From: Cellulomonas wangleii
GTDB lineage: Bacteria > Actinomycetota > Actinomycetes > Actinomycetales > Cellulomonadaceae
Assembly (NCBI RefSeq): GCF_018388445.1
Contig: NZ_CP074405.1
Coordinates: 124,001-188,000 of the forward strand
DNA length: 64,000 nucleotides
Reading direction: 5' to 3'
The notes under the pieces are model-generated. The model saw only the letters and a program-made list of their open reading frames with translations, made no database searches and had not been told where the DNA came from. Positions 41,956 to 50,844 of this stretch are shown in pieces. Position 1 is the stretch's first letter. Every line of letters starts with the position of its first letter. Made by a program: the position numbers and the translations under genes.

Positions 41956-43110
41956 ATGACCAGGACAGACCCCGCGACGACGTGGCGTGTGCAGCCCGCG
42001 CCGCCGCTGCCCCCGTCCCCGGACGACCCGGGCGCCTGGGCGTACGCCGGGATGTGCGAGATCGAGCGACTCGACGAGCTCGACACGTGGGGCTGGAGCG
42101 ACCTGTGGACGCCGCTGCACGTGCGGCTGCCGCTGCTGCGCCCGACGCCCTACTCGCGGACCCTGGTGTGGGTCGCGGTCCAGGGCGCCGACGGCGACGC
42201 GCGCGACGTCGTCGGCTACGCGACGCTGTCGGAGCCGCTCACGGCGAACGAGCACACCGCGCACGTCGCCGTCGGCGTCCTGCCGGAGCACCGCGGACGT
42301 GGCATCGGGGCGGCGCTGCTCCGCGCGGCGACCGACCAGGCGGCCGTGGACGGTCGCGGCACGCTGCACGCGTACTCGACCCACAGCCCGGAGCCGGAGC
42401 CCGGTGCGGGCGCGCTGGAGTCGCCCGTCGGCAGCGGTCGCGTCCCCGTCGAGGACCCCGGCGTGCGGTTCGCGCAGGCCCATCGCTTCCGCCTCGAGCA
42501 GGTCGAGCGCTACTCCGTCCTGGAGCTCGGCGACGAGCACGGCGCGGGCACGCCCGAGCTGACGGAGCACCTGGCGGCGGCGCGCGCCCGGGCGGGCGAG
42601 GAGTACCGCACGCACACCTGGCTCGACGAGGTCCCGGACGACCGCCTGGAGGACGTCGCCCGGCTGTACACGCGCATGAGCACGGACGCGCCGATGGGCG
42701 CCCTGGACGTGCAGGAGAACCCGTGGGACGCGGACCGCGTCCGCGCGAGCCTGCAGCGTGCCGCCGACGCGGGCCTGCACCAGCTGGTGACGGTGGCCGA
42801 GCACGCCCCGACCGGGCGGCTCGTCGCGTTCTCGGTCCTGCGGGTCCCGCACCCCGACGTGCCGTTCGCGTTCCAGGAGGACACGCTCGTGCTGCGTGAG
42901 CACCGCGGGCGGTCGCTCGGCATGCTCGTCAAGGGCGTCAACCTCGAGCGGCTGGATGCCTGGCGCCCGGGCGTGCGGCGCGTCCACACGTGGAACGCGC
43001 AGGAGAACGACCACATGCTCGCGATCAACGTGGCGCTCGGCTTCCGGCAGGCCGGCGTCGCCGCCGCGTGGCAGCGCACGGAGCGCGGCGCCGCCACCCC
43101 GGACGCCTGA
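41956..43110 (+). CDS. GNAT acetyltransferase with two GNAT-like halves
   Basis: This 384-residue protein carries the acetyl-CoA motif VGVLPEHRGRGIGAALLRAATDQA (about residues 110-135). A second GNAT-like half (about 200-380) has the weaker motif VLREHRGRSLGMLVKGVNLERL and WNAQENDHMLAINVALGFR. Such tandem GNAT proteins are common in actinobacteria, related to mycothiol synthase MshD in layout, but the MshD-specific residues are not clearly seen. The acceptor substrate is unknown. It is separate from the upstream epimerase by 49 bases and could be co-transcribed. Confidence 0.85.
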   Translation: MTRTDPATTWRVQPAPPLPPSPDDPGAWAYAGMCEIERLDELDTWGWSDLWTPLHVRLPLLRPTPYSRTLVWVAVQGADGDARDVVGYATLSEPLTANEHTAHVAVGVLPEHRGRGIGAALLRAATDQAAVDGRGTLHAYSTHSPEPEPGAGALESPVGSGRVPVEDPGVRFAQAHRFRLEQVERYSVLELGDEHGAGTPELTEHLAAARARAGEEYRTHTWLDEVPDDRLEDVARLYTRMSTDAPMGALDVQENPWDADRVRASLQRAADAGLHQLVTVAEHAPTGRLVAFSVLRVPHPDVPFAFQEDTLVLREHRGRSLGMLVKGVNLERLDAWRPGVRRVHTWNAQENDHMLAINVALGFRQAGVAAAWQRTERGAATPDA

Positions 43111-43201
43111 GGCCCGAGGGCCGGGCGCCGAGGCCCCGGACGTCGACGGGCGGGCGTCGGCGGCCGGGGCGTCGACGGGCGGGACGTCGACGTCGTGCCG
43201 G

Positions 43202-44500
43202 TCAGTGGCCGTGGCCGTGCGCGTGGCCCTCCCCGGCCGGGCCGGGAGGTGCGCTGACGGCGGCGACCGCCGCGACGACCGTCGTGAGCGGGATCGCCAG
43301 CACCAGGCCCGTCGCACCGGCGAGCGTCCGGACGATCTCCTCCGCGAACGCGCCGGACGTCAGCGTGACGAGCACCGGCTGCTGGTACAGCTCGAGCAGC
43401 AGGAGCAGCGGCAGCGACGCCCCGGCGTACGCGAACGCGATCGTGTACACGGTCGAGGCGATGTGGTCGCGGCCGATCCGCATGCCCCGCGCGGTGAGCG
43501 TGCGCCAGGACGCGGACGGGTCCGCGGCGCGCAGCTCCCACACCGCGGACGCCTGCGTGATCGTCACGTCGTTGAGCACGCCGATCCCCGCGAGCACCAC
43601 GCCGCACAGGAACACCCCGCGCAGCACGTCCGTGCCGTCCGCACCCAGCACCCGCGCCAGCGCGAACGTGTCCTCCGAGGTCACGGGCTGCAGCCGCGCG
43701 GCGTGGGCGCCCAGCACGCCCAGGCCCGTGACCATCGCCACGCCCAGCAGCGTGCCGACCAGCGCCGTCGTGGTCCGCACCGACACCCCGTGCGCCAGGT
43801 AGAGCACGACCACGACGATCACGGTCGAGCCGGAGAGTGCCACGACCAGCCCGTCCTGCCCCGCCACCAGCGCCGGCAGCACGTAGGCCCCCAGCACCGC
43901 GAAGGCCAGGCCCAGCCCGAGCAGCGCCCGGAGCCCGCGCAGCCCTGCCACCAGCGTCGTGACCAGGGCGAACGCCAGGGCGAACGTGCCCAGCGGGAGT
44001 GTCCGGTCGACGTCGTGCCAGGCCCACACCTCCGGGTCGCCGTCCGCGGGCGGGTAGTGCTGCAGGAGCACGTGCGTCCCGGGCGGCACGTCGCCCGCCT
44101 CGGTGCCGCCCGTGGCGAGCACCTGGACCTCGCGGCCGGACGCCGTGCGCGCCGTGACCTCCAGGCAGTCGACCGTCTGCGGCACGGTCCCGTCGGGCAG
44201 GACGTCCTCGATCGTCCCGTCGCACGAGCGGACGGTCGAGCCGACCACCTGGGCGCCGACGTACGTCGTGCCGGCGTCGACGAGGCCCGTCGAGGGTGCA
44301 CCGCCCCCCGGCCACGTCAGCGCGACGCCGAACGCCGCCGCCATCGAGGCGAGGACGACGACGACCGCGAGCACCGCGCGCGTCACCCGCCCGTCGCGCA
44401 GCGGGCCCGTCCGTGGGGTCGTCGCCGGCGCGAGGGCGTCGCGCGCGGGGGCGGACGCGTCGTGGACGGGGGCGGGGGCCGCGGGGTCGGTCGGACTCAC
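43202..44500 (-). CDS. YibE/F-family membrane protein with His-rich tail
   Basis: This 432-residue protein has a disordered N-terminus, one membrane segment (about residues 42-62), an extracytoplasmic domain of about 100 residues (with two Cys), and six to seven further membrane segments in the YibE/F pattern. Family phrases are VVVLYLAHGVSVRTTTALVGTLLG and DVTITQASAVWELRAADP. The C-terminus is HAHGHGH, a possible metal-binding tag. YibE/F function is not established. GTG 44500 lies 7 bases after CAGGAT, so it is probably leaderless. The gap to the GNAT gene at 43110 holds a 29-base imperfect tandem repeat built on cgtcgacgggcggg (43141 and 43170). Confidence 0.85.
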   Translation of the reverse strand: MSPTDPAAPAPVHDASAPARDALAPATTPRTGPLRDGRVTRAVLAVVVVLASMAAAFGVALTWPGGGAPSTGLVDAGTTYVGAQVVGSTVRSCDGTIEDVLPDGTVPQTVDCLEVTARTASGREVQVLATGGTEAGDVPPGTHVLLQHYPPADGDPEVWAWHDVDRTLPLGTFALAFALVTTLVAGLRGLRALLGLGLAFAVLGAYVLPALVAGQDGLVVALSGSTVIVVVVLYLAHGVSVRTTTALVGTLLGVAMVTGLGVLGAHAARLQPVTSEDTFALARVLGADGTDVLRGVFLCGVVLAGIGVLNDVTITQASAVWELRAADPSASWRTLTARGMRIGRDHIASTVYTIAFAYAGASLPLLLLLELYQQPVLVTLTSGAFAEEIVRTLAGATGLVLAIPLTTVVAAVAAVSAPPGPAGEGHAHGHGH

Positions 44501-44584
44501 GCCGCGAATCCTGCCCTGTGCGGGCGTCGGGGGCGGGCAGGCCGTGCGACGGTGCGCTGGATCGACCCGTCGCGGGTGCGGCGG

Positions 44585-45184
44585 TCAGGAGAGGGGGAGC
44601 GTGAGGCGGTGGCCCCAGGGGTACGTCGTGTCGCGGCGGAAGCCGAGGTGCTCGTAGAACGCGATGGCCCGGGTGTTGCGCGCGTCGACCCCCAGGTGGA
44701 CGGCCGGGACGCCGCGGTCCCGCAGCCGGTCGGCGAGGCCCTCGATGAGCCGCCGGCCCCAGCCCTGGCCCTGCAGCCGGGGGAGCAGGTCGATGTGCAG
44801 GTGCGCGGGGGCGTCGGGCGGGGCGGGCGACGGGTCCGGGTGGTGGATGCGCTCGACCAGGACGTGGTCCTCGGTGCCGTCGCCCGGGTCGTCCCGCAGC
44901 GCCAGCCGGGCGCGCAGGGCCGGCCACCACGCGCGCTCGCACCAGGCGTCGAACGCCGTCGTGTCCGCCGTCGCGACCACGTAGCCCCCGACCCCCTGCG
45001 CGTCGACCACGACGAGGCTCAGGTCCGGGTCGGCCACCGGGTACGGGCCGCAGTACACGTGCCCGAGCAGGTCCGGGTCGCGGTACAGCGAGGTCGCGTC
45101 CTGCCCGGCGGCGCCTGTCTGCAGGCACACGCGGTACATGCCGGGCAGGTCGCTGGGGTGGAAGGGGCGCATCGACGCGGTCAC
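44585..45184 (-). CDS. GNAT-family N-acetyltransferase
   Basis: This 199-residue protein has MRPFHPSDLPGMYRVCLQTG at the start, HLHIDLLPRLQGQGWGRRLIEGL (acetyl-CoA pyrophosphate loop) and VDARNTRAIAFYEHLGFRR at the end, a complete GNAT fold. The first part resembles the acetyltransferase domain fused to bacterial beta-N-acetylglucosaminidases of the OGA type, a relation that says little about substrate. Start GTG 45184 or ATG 45172; neither has a strong ribosome-binding site. Confidence 0.87.
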   Translation of the reverse strand: MTASMRPFHPSDLPGMYRVCLQTGAAGQDATSLYRDPDLLGHVYCGPYPVADPDLSLVVVDAQGVGGYVVATADTTAFDAWCERAWWPALRARLALRDDPGDGTEDHVLVERIHHPDPSPAPPDAPAHLHIDLLPRLQGQGWGRRLIEGLADRLRDRGVPAVHLGVDARNTRAIAFYEHLGFRRDTTYPWGHRLTLPLS

Positions 45185-45310
45185 GGGGCGACCCTGCCAC
45201 CGACCACCGTCGCCCGGCCAGGGTCCCGCACGCACAGGCCGGCCGGCGGGTTGAAGAACCACGCCCGGTACCGGGTAGGATCGACGCCGCAGCGCCCGTG
45301 AGGGCGGCTG

Positions 45311-45384
45311 GCGGGTGTAGTTCAATGGTAGAACATCAGCTTCCCAAGCTGATAGCGCGGGTTCGATTCCCGTCACCCGCTCCA
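45311..45384 (+). tRNA. tRNA-Gly (anticodon CCC)
   Basis: A full cloverleaf is readable: acceptor stem GCGGGTG with CACCCGC, D arm GTTC-AATGGTA-GAAC, anticodon stem TCAGC/GCTGA with loop TTCCCAA (anticodon CCC, reading GGG), T arm GCGGG-TTCGATT-CCCGT, discriminator T and encoded CCA. Confidence 0.97.
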
Positions 45385-45491
45385 CGCGAGGCCAGGCCCG
45401 GCGCACAGCCCGGACCTGGCCTTCGTCGTCCCGCGGGCCGTGCGCGCCCCGCCGCCTGCCCCGCGTGGGCAGCGCGGGTGAGAGGCCGATG

Positions 45492-45518
45492 TGAAAGCGC
45501 TGGTCATAAGCGTTTAGG
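45492..45518 (+). promoter_or_regulatory. Two LacI-family-like operators before the DUF4352-like pair
   Basis: TGAAAGCGCTGGTCA (45492-45506) is followed directly by TAAGCGTTTAGG. The inverse of the second contains AAACGCTTA, the same nonamer found before LPMO 1 (56272-56280). Downstream, CTGACGGCGTCAG and a -10-like TAGTTT (45545-45550) complete a promoter. The 313-base stretch from the tRNA to 45697 otherwise holds only the mRNA leader. Confidence 0.55.
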
Positions 45519-45697
45519 CACCCTGACGGCGTCAGCCGCCGCGCTAGTTTCCGCACCGTCGACGCATGCGGAGCGTCGCGTCCCCCGTCGTCTCACCGGT
45601 GAGTCGCGCGCGCCCGCGCGCCCTCCCGACGGTGGGGGTCGTCCTGGCGCCCCGGCACGGCCGGCGGTCGCCTCCGCCGAACCCAGGGAGACACTGC

Positions 45698-46381
45698 GTG
45701 ACCACCGAAGGACGTCGACTGCCGAGAGCGCTCCCATCGACCGTCGCCGCGGTCCCCACCCCCCGCTCGGGCACCCGCGCGGTGACCCCGGGGCTGCCCC
45801 TCGCCCTCGAGTCGCCCGCGGAGGAGCCCGAGCGGCGCAGCCGGTCCGTCCTCGCGGTCGGGGCGGTGCTCCTGGTCGTCACGGTCGCCGCGCTCGTCGT
45901 GGCCTTCCGGATCATCGTGCCGGCGGCACCCGCGGCCGCGCCGGCGCCGGAGCTCGTCGACACCGGCGTGACCGAGGTGCAGGAGCGTCCGGGGACGGTC
46001 GTGGGCTACGGCCAGGAGTACACCTACGGCGACGGCCTGGGCGTGGTCGTCGGGTACCCGCAGGTCTACGAGCCCAGCGACAACGCGACCGGGTTCGAGG
46101 GCGGCTCCCCGGTCAAGGCGCAGGTCGTCGTCACCAACTCGACGGGGGAGTCGTTCCGGCCCAACACCATCCAGGTGAGCGCCACCTCGGGCGGGCAGCC
46201 CGTGGCGGGGATCTGGGACCCGGACCAGGGTGTCGGGCTCACCGGCCCCGACGTCAACGTGCCCCCCGGCGGCATGATCAGCTTCGAGGTGGCGTTCGCC
46301 GTGCCGGACGGCGGCGACCTGCGTCTCGAGATCGTCCCGGCGCTCTACGGGTACGGGGCGATGGTCGTGGAGGCGCTCTAG
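45698..46381 (+). CDS. DUF4352-like membrane-anchored extracellular protein
   Basis: This 227-residue protein has a cytoplasmic lead with Arg/Pro, one membrane segment (about residues 48-72) and an extracellular immunoglobulin-like domain (about 100-227). The domain phrases are VTNSTGESFRPNTIQVSATSGGQ and VPPGGMISFEVAFAV, as in DUF4352/telobox-like domains. The next gene codes a clear paralogue of the domain. The GTG at 45698 follows AGGGAG by 7 bases; an upstream ATG (45566) would add an unlikely Arg/Pro-rich 44 residues. The role is unknown. Confidence 0.75.
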   Translation: MTTEGRRLPRALPSTVAAVPTPRSGTRAVTPGLPLALESPAEEPERRSRSVLAVGAVLLVVTVAALVVAFRIIVPAAPAAAPAPELVDTGVTEVQERPGTVVGYGQEYTYGDGLGVVVGYPQVYEPSDNATGFEGGSPVKAQVVVTNSTGESFRPNTIQVSATSGGQPVAGIWDPDQGVGLTGPDVNVPPGGMISFEVAFAVPDGGDLRLEIVPALYGYGAMVVEAL

Positions 46382-46609
46382 CCGGTGCGGTGGTCCCCCC
46401 GGCGTCCGTCCGGAGGAACGTGCCCGCGATCCCGCCCCGTGGGAGCGCGACCATGCTACGTTGGCCGCGCCCTTCGGGAGTTGCGCGGTGCAGACCGTCG
46501 CGCCCCCGGCACCGCCGCACCGGGTCGTGGTCACGCCGCACGTCGCGGCGGCCGGTGCGTGCTGACCGCGCGCCGGGGCCGCCCCGGTCCTGGACTCCAG
46601 GAGCACCGC

Positions 46610-47167
46610 GTGACCCTCACCGCCCCGTCCGCCCGTCCCGCCCGCGCAGCCCGGCCGCGCCGCCTCCACCGGGTCGTGGTGGGCCTCGCGGCCGCGACAC
46701 TGCTGGTCGCACCGGGCTGCGCCGCCGGCGCCAGCGCGGACGCCGGCCCGACGACCGCCACCGCCCACGCGGGTGCCGAGGTCACCTTCGGGACCCCGTT
46801 CGAGTACGCGGACGGCCTGCTCGTGGACGTCACGGCCCCGGCCCGGTTCACACCCACGGCGCAGGCGGAGTGGGACCGTGCCGTGCCGGGCGTGCTCGTG
46901 CGCGTGCGCGTCTCGATCACCAACGGCACCGACGCGGAGTTCCGGCCCAACACGCTGATCGCCACGGCCGTCTCCGGCGGGCAGGACGCCGTCGCGGTCC
47001 TCGACCCGGGATCGCAGATCGGCCAGACCGGTCCGGACGCCGCGGTGCCCGCCGGCGGCTCCGTCGCGTTCCCGCTGGCGTTCCTGGTCCAGGACCCCGC
47101 GGACGTCCGGTTGACCGTCGAGCCCGCGCTCGGCGGCTACGAGCCGCTGGTCCTCACCGTCGGCTGA
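46610..47167 (+). CDS. DUF4352-like exported protein, paralogue of the preceding gene
   Basis: This 185-residue protein has a basic N-terminus and hydrophobic signal (about residues 18-40) ending in VAPGCAAG. The Cys might be lipidated, although the lipobox is poor. A domain with ITNGTDAEFRPNTLIATAVSGGQ and VPAGGSVAFPLAFLV is parallel to the 45698 protein at every landmark, so the two arose by tandem duplication. AGGAG lies six bases before the GTG. A TACGTT hexamer at about 46456 may give it its own promoter. Confidence 0.72.
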   Translation: MTLTAPSARPARAARPRRLHRVVVGLAAATLLVAPGCAAGASADAGPTTATAHAGAEVTFGTPFEYADGLLVDVTAPARFTPTAQAEWDRAVPGVLVRVRVSITNGTDAEFRPNTLIATAVSGGQDAVAVLDPGSQIGQTGPDAAVPAGGSVAFPLAFLVQDPADVRLTVEPALGGYEPLVLTVG

Positions 47168-47307
47168 CCGTCGCACCGGGTCGGGGCGGACATGGCAGGG
47201 GCGGCCGACGTGTCCGGTGCGCGCGCCGCGGTGCGCCCTGTGCGCCACCGAGGGGCGCACCGGCCGCGTGCCGGGCGTCACGCCCCCCGGTGCGTCAGAC
47301 TGCCCGG

Positions 47308-49887
47308 GTGACCGACCTGCTCTCGTCGCCGCGCCTGCTGGGCGACGGGACGACGATCGCGCACCGGCCCGACTGGGCGTGGCTGCCGCCCGGCGCCGCG
47401 CCGACCGACGCGGACCTGGCGCGCGCCGGCCGACAGGCCGAGCAGCTGCTCGCCGGGCACGGCGTCACGTACGGTGCCGACCGCCTCGACACCGACCACC
47501 ACTGGCGGCTCGACCCCCTGCCCGTGGTGGTGGACGAGCGGGAGTGGGCGCGGCTCGACGCCGCGCTCGTGCAGCGGGCCGAGCTGCTCGACGCGGTGCT
47601 GCACGACCTGTACGGGGCCCGGCGGCTGCTGGACGACCGCGTGCTGCCGCCGACGGCCGTGCTGTCGCACCCCGGGTTCCTGCGGCCGGTCGACGGGCTG
47701 CGCCTGCCGGGCGGTCGCGAGCTCGTCCTGACCGCCACCGACCTGGTCCGCGACGCGTCCGGTGAGTGGTGCGTCCTCGCGGACCGCACGCAGGCACCGT
47801 CGGGTGCGGGGTACGCGATGGAGGACCGCCGTGTCGTCGCGCAGGTGCTCGCGCCCGTGTACCGCCAGGCGTCGATCGCCCGGCTCGGTCCGTTCTTCCA
47901 CGCGCTGCGCAAGGCGCTGGTCGAGGTCGCCCCGCCCACCGCCGGCGACGCGCCGCGCGCAGTGCTGCTCTCGCCCGGGCCGGGCAGCGAGACCGCGTTC
48001 GACCAGGCGTACCTCGCCTCCATGCTCGGACTGCCGCTGGTCGAGGGCAGCGACCTGGTGGTGCGCGCGGGCCGGTTGTTCCTGCAGGGGATCGACGGGC
48101 TCGAGCCCGTGGACGTCGTGCTGCGGCGGGTCGACGCGGAGTGGTGCGACTCGCTGGAGCTGCGCGCCGGGTCGCGCCTGGGCGTGCCGGGGTTCGTGCA
48201 CGCGCTGCGCCGCGGCACCGTGAGCGTCGTGAACCCGCTCGGGGCGTCGGTGCTGGAGAACCCGGCGCTGCTGGGCTACCTGCCGCGGCTCGCGCGTGCC
48301 GTGCTCGACCAGGACCTGACGCTGGCGTCGGCGCCGACCTGGTGGTGCGGCGAGGAGCGGGCGCTGCGCCACGTGCTCGGCCGCCTGGACCGCCTGGTGG
48401 TCAAGCCGACCGTGCACGGGCCGCGCACGACCACCGTGCTGGGCTGGACCCTGTCCGCCGCCGAGCGCGAGGAGCTGGCCGCGCGCATCACCGCCGAGCC
48501 GTGGCGCTGGGTGGGGCAGGAGCCGGTGGGTCCGGTCCTGGCGGACGAGGACGGCCCGCGAGCCGCGGTCATGCGGACCTTCGCGGTCGCGCACGCGGGC
48601 ACGTACACCGTCATGGCCGGGGGCCTCGCGCGCGTGGCCGACGACGACCAGGTCGTCACCTCGTCCGCCGGGGCGTCCGCCAAGGACGTGTGGGTGCTGG
48701 CCTCGCAGCCGGCCGAGCCGGACGCCACCGTGCGGGAGGACGTCGCCGGGGCCGGCGGCCGTGCCGTGGGCTACGGCATCTCGCCGCGCGCCGCCGAGAA
48801 CCTCTACTGGATGGGCCGGTACGCCGAGCGCGCGGAGGACGGCGTGCGCGTGCTGCGCGCGGTGGCCGACCGCTGGGACGACTACCACCGCACGCCGGGC
48901 AGCGCGGGCGGCCGCGCGCTCGAGGTGCTGCTGACGGCGCTCACACCGGCCGCGCTGGCCGACGGAGCGCAGGCAGCACCCGCGTCCGACGTCGACCCCG
49001 CCCACGTCGTGCCGAGCCCGCCGGCGCTGCGTGACCTGCTGCTCGACCAGGGCACCCCCGGCTCCGTCGCCCGGGCCGTGCGCCGCCTCGGGGCGTCCGC
49101 TGCCACGGTGCGCGACCAGCTCTCGACCGACACCTTCGGGCCCCTCGCCCGCATCGAGCGCACGCTGCGCGACGAGCGGACGCGGGTGCGGGCACGTCAG
49201 CAGCCGGGCGGCGGCCTCGACGTCGGCCCCGTGCCGCCCGGGTCGGTCACCGCCGGGCTGCGTCCCACGCTCGACCGGGTGCTGGAGAGCCTGCTCGCGA
49301 TCTCCGGGATCGCGGCCGAGGGCCTCACGCGGGACGTCGGCTGGCACCTGCTCGACGCCGGCCGCCGGCTGGAGCGTGCCCAGCGGCTGGTCGCGATGCT
49401 GCAGGCCACGCTCGTGGTGCGGCGCCCCGGTGACGTCGAGGACCTGCTGCTGGAGTCGGTGCTGCTGGCCGCCGAGTCCGCCATCACGTACCGGCGCCGG
49501 CACCAGGGTGGTGCCGACGTCGCGAGCGTGCTCGACCTGCTGGTGCACGACCGCACCAACCCGCGCTCGCTGGCGTTCGCTCTCGACCGGCTGCTCGCCG
49601 ACCTCGAGGCCGTGCCCGCTCCCCGCTCCGCCGCGCAGCGCGACCACCTGCTGCACGGTGTGGCGGGCCTGGTGGCCGAGCTGGACACCGTCGCCGTCGG
49701 CAACGAGGTGTCCGAGGACGGGCGGCGCGTGCGGCTGGCCGACGCGCTCGGCTCGATGCTGTGGCGGCTGCGGGAGGCGTCCGACGAGATCGAGCGCGTG
49801 CACTTCGTCCGGCCCGCGCCCAGCCGTGCCCTGGACGACCTGTGGGGGTCGACCTACGGCGACCCGGGCGAGGGGGGTGAGCGGTGA
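47308..49887 (+). CDS. Fused circularly permuted ATP-grasp type 2 / alpha-E domain protein
   Basis: This 859-residue protein joins two families usually coded by separate adjacent genes. Residues about 1-480 are a circularly permuted ATP-grasp protein (DLYGARRLLDDRVLPPTAVLSHPGFLRP, LADRTQAPSGAGYAMEDRRV, PTWWCGEERAL, DRLVVKPTVHGPRTTTVLG). Residues about 500-850 are an alpha-E helical domain (ISPRAAENLYWMGRYAERAED, SLLAISGIAAEGLTRDVGWHLLDAGRRLERAQRLV). Comparative genomics has predicted such systems, with transglutaminase partners, to make or modify peptides; no product is known. The GTG lies 6 bases after CAGACT. The stop overlaps the next gene by 4 bases. Confidence 0.88.
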   Translation: MTDLLSSPRLLGDGTTIAHRPDWAWLPPGAAPTDADLARAGRQAEQLLAGHGVTYGADRLDTDHHWRLDPLPVVVDEREWARLDAALVQRAELLDAVLHDLYGARRLLDDRVLPPTAVLSHPGFLRPVDGLRLPGGRELVLTATDLVRDASGEWCVLADRTQAPSGAGYAMEDRRVVAQVLAPVYRQASIARLGPFFHALRKALVEVAPPTAGDAPRAVLLSPGPGSETAFDQAYLASMLGLPLVEGSDLVVRAGRLFLQGIDGLEPVDVVLRRVDAEWCDSLELRAGSRLGVPGFVHALRRGTVSVVNPLGASVLENPALLGYLPRLARAVLDQDLTLASAPTWWCGEERALRHVLGRLDRLVVKPTVHGPRTTTVLGWTLSAAEREELAARITAEPWRWVGQEPVGPVLADEDGPRAAVMRTFAVAHAGTYTVMAGGLARVADDDQVVTSSAGASAKDVWVLASQPAEPDATVREDVAGAGGRAVGYGISPRAAENLYWMGRYAERAEDGVRVLRAVADRWDDYHRTPGSAGGRALEVLLTALTPAALADGAQAAPASDVDPAHVVPSPPALRDLLLDQGTPGSVARAVRRLGASAATVRDQLSTDTFGPLARIERTLRDERTRVRARQQPGGGLDVGPVPPGSVTAGLRPTLDRVLESLLAISGIAAEGLTRDVGWHLLDAGRRLERAQRLVAMLQATLVVRRPGDVEDLLLESVLLAAESAITYRRRHQGGADVASVLDLLVHDRTNPRSLAFALDRLLADLEAVPAPRSAAQRDHLLHGVAGLVAELDTVAVGNEVSEDGRRVRLADALGSMLWRLREASDEIERVHFVRPAPSRALDDLWGSTYGDPGEGGER

Positions 49888-50810
49888 GCGTCCGTACGTA
49901 CGACCTGGTGCACCGCACGACGTACGAGTACGCGCAGCCCGTCACGGACTCCTACGGCCGCACGACGCTGACGCCGCGGGACCTGCCGGACCAGCGCGTG
50001 CTGGCGACGTCGCTCACGGTGGACCCCGAGCCGGCCGACACCGGCGAGCACGTCGACTGGTTCGGCAACACGACCACCTACTTCGGTGTGACGCGCCCGC
50101 ACACACGGCTGGTCGTCACGGCCCGTTCGACGCTCGAGGTCAGCCGCACGGTCCCGCCGCGCGCGGAGCTGCCCGACGTCGGGTGGCGTGCCGTCGCGCG
50201 CGCCGTCACCGCGGGCGACCTGGGGCTGCTGCGCACCGACGCCGCGGGGGTGGTGGCGCTGCGCGAGGCCGTCCTGCCGTCGGCGCACGTCACGTTCGTC
50301 GACGAGGTGCGCCAGTGGGCGGCCCCGTCGTTCGTCGACGAGCGCCCGCTGGCGGACGTCGTGACGGACCTGGTGCACCGCGTCCGCGCCGAGCTGACCT
50401 ACCGGTCCGGGTCCACCACGGTGAGCACCACGCAGGCGCAGCTGCTCGCGCAGGGGGCGGGCGTGTGCCAGGACTTCGCGCACCTGATGATCGCGGCGCT
50501 GCGCGTCCACGGCGTGCCCGCGCGGTACGCGTCCGGGTACATCGAGACCCGTCCCCGCCCCGGGCGGCCCAAGCTGCGAGGCGCCGACGCGTCCCACGCG
50601 TGGGTGTCGGTGTGGTTGCCGGGGCACGGCTGGCTCGACGCCGACCCGACCAACGACCAGCTCGTCGACGACCGGTACGTCGTGCTCGGCTGGGGCCGCG
50701 ACTACCACGACGTGCCGCCGCTGCGCGGCGTGATCTTCACCGAGGGCGGCGGTGCGACGCCGCGCGTCGAGGTGGACCTGGTGCCGGCCGGTTCCGAGCC
50801 GTTCGCCTGA
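49884..50810 (+). CDS. Transglutaminase-like cysteine protease-fold protein
   Basis: This 308-residue protein has the N-terminal beta domain typical of bacterial transglutaminase-like proteins (about residues 1-150). The papain-like core follows with Cys195 in GVCQDFAHL, His in DASHAWVSVWLPGHGWLDADPTN and the Asp of that same segment. It should cut or join amide bonds, perhaps acting on the product of the ATP-grasp partner. It shares 4 bases with the preceding gene (GTGA), so the two are made together. No signal peptide, so cytoplasmic. Confidence 0.9.
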   Translation: MSVRTYDLVHRTTYEYAQPVTDSYGRTTLTPRDLPDQRVLATSLTVDPEPADTGEHVDWFGNTTTYFGVTRPHTRLVVTARSTLEVSRTVPPRAELPDVGWRAVARAVTAGDLGLLRTDAAGVVALREAVLPSAHVTFVDEVRQWAAPSFVDERPLADVVTDLVHRVRAELTYRSGSTTVSTTQAQLLAQGAGVCQDFAHLMIAALRVHGVPARYASGYIETRPRPGRPKLRGADASHAWVSVWLPGHGWLDADPTNDQLVDDRYVVLGWGRDYHDVPPLRGVIFTEGGGATPRVEVDLVPAGSEPFA

Positions 50811-50844
50811 CCGGCGTCTTCCGACGCTGGTCCCGGACCGCCGG

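Noticed and set aside
46485..46564. A 25-residue frame (GTG near 46486) in the leader of the 46610 gene as a leader peptide
   Set aside because: It has no ribosome-binding site, no regulatory amino-acid run and no attenuator-like hairpin pair that I can support.
45298..49887. A 1529-residue plus-strand frame that includes the tRNA and two envelope-protein genes before the ATP-grasp part
   Set aside because: It runs through a tRNA gene and overlaps two real genes in another frame. Similarity begins only at GTG 47308, which has a leaderless -10.
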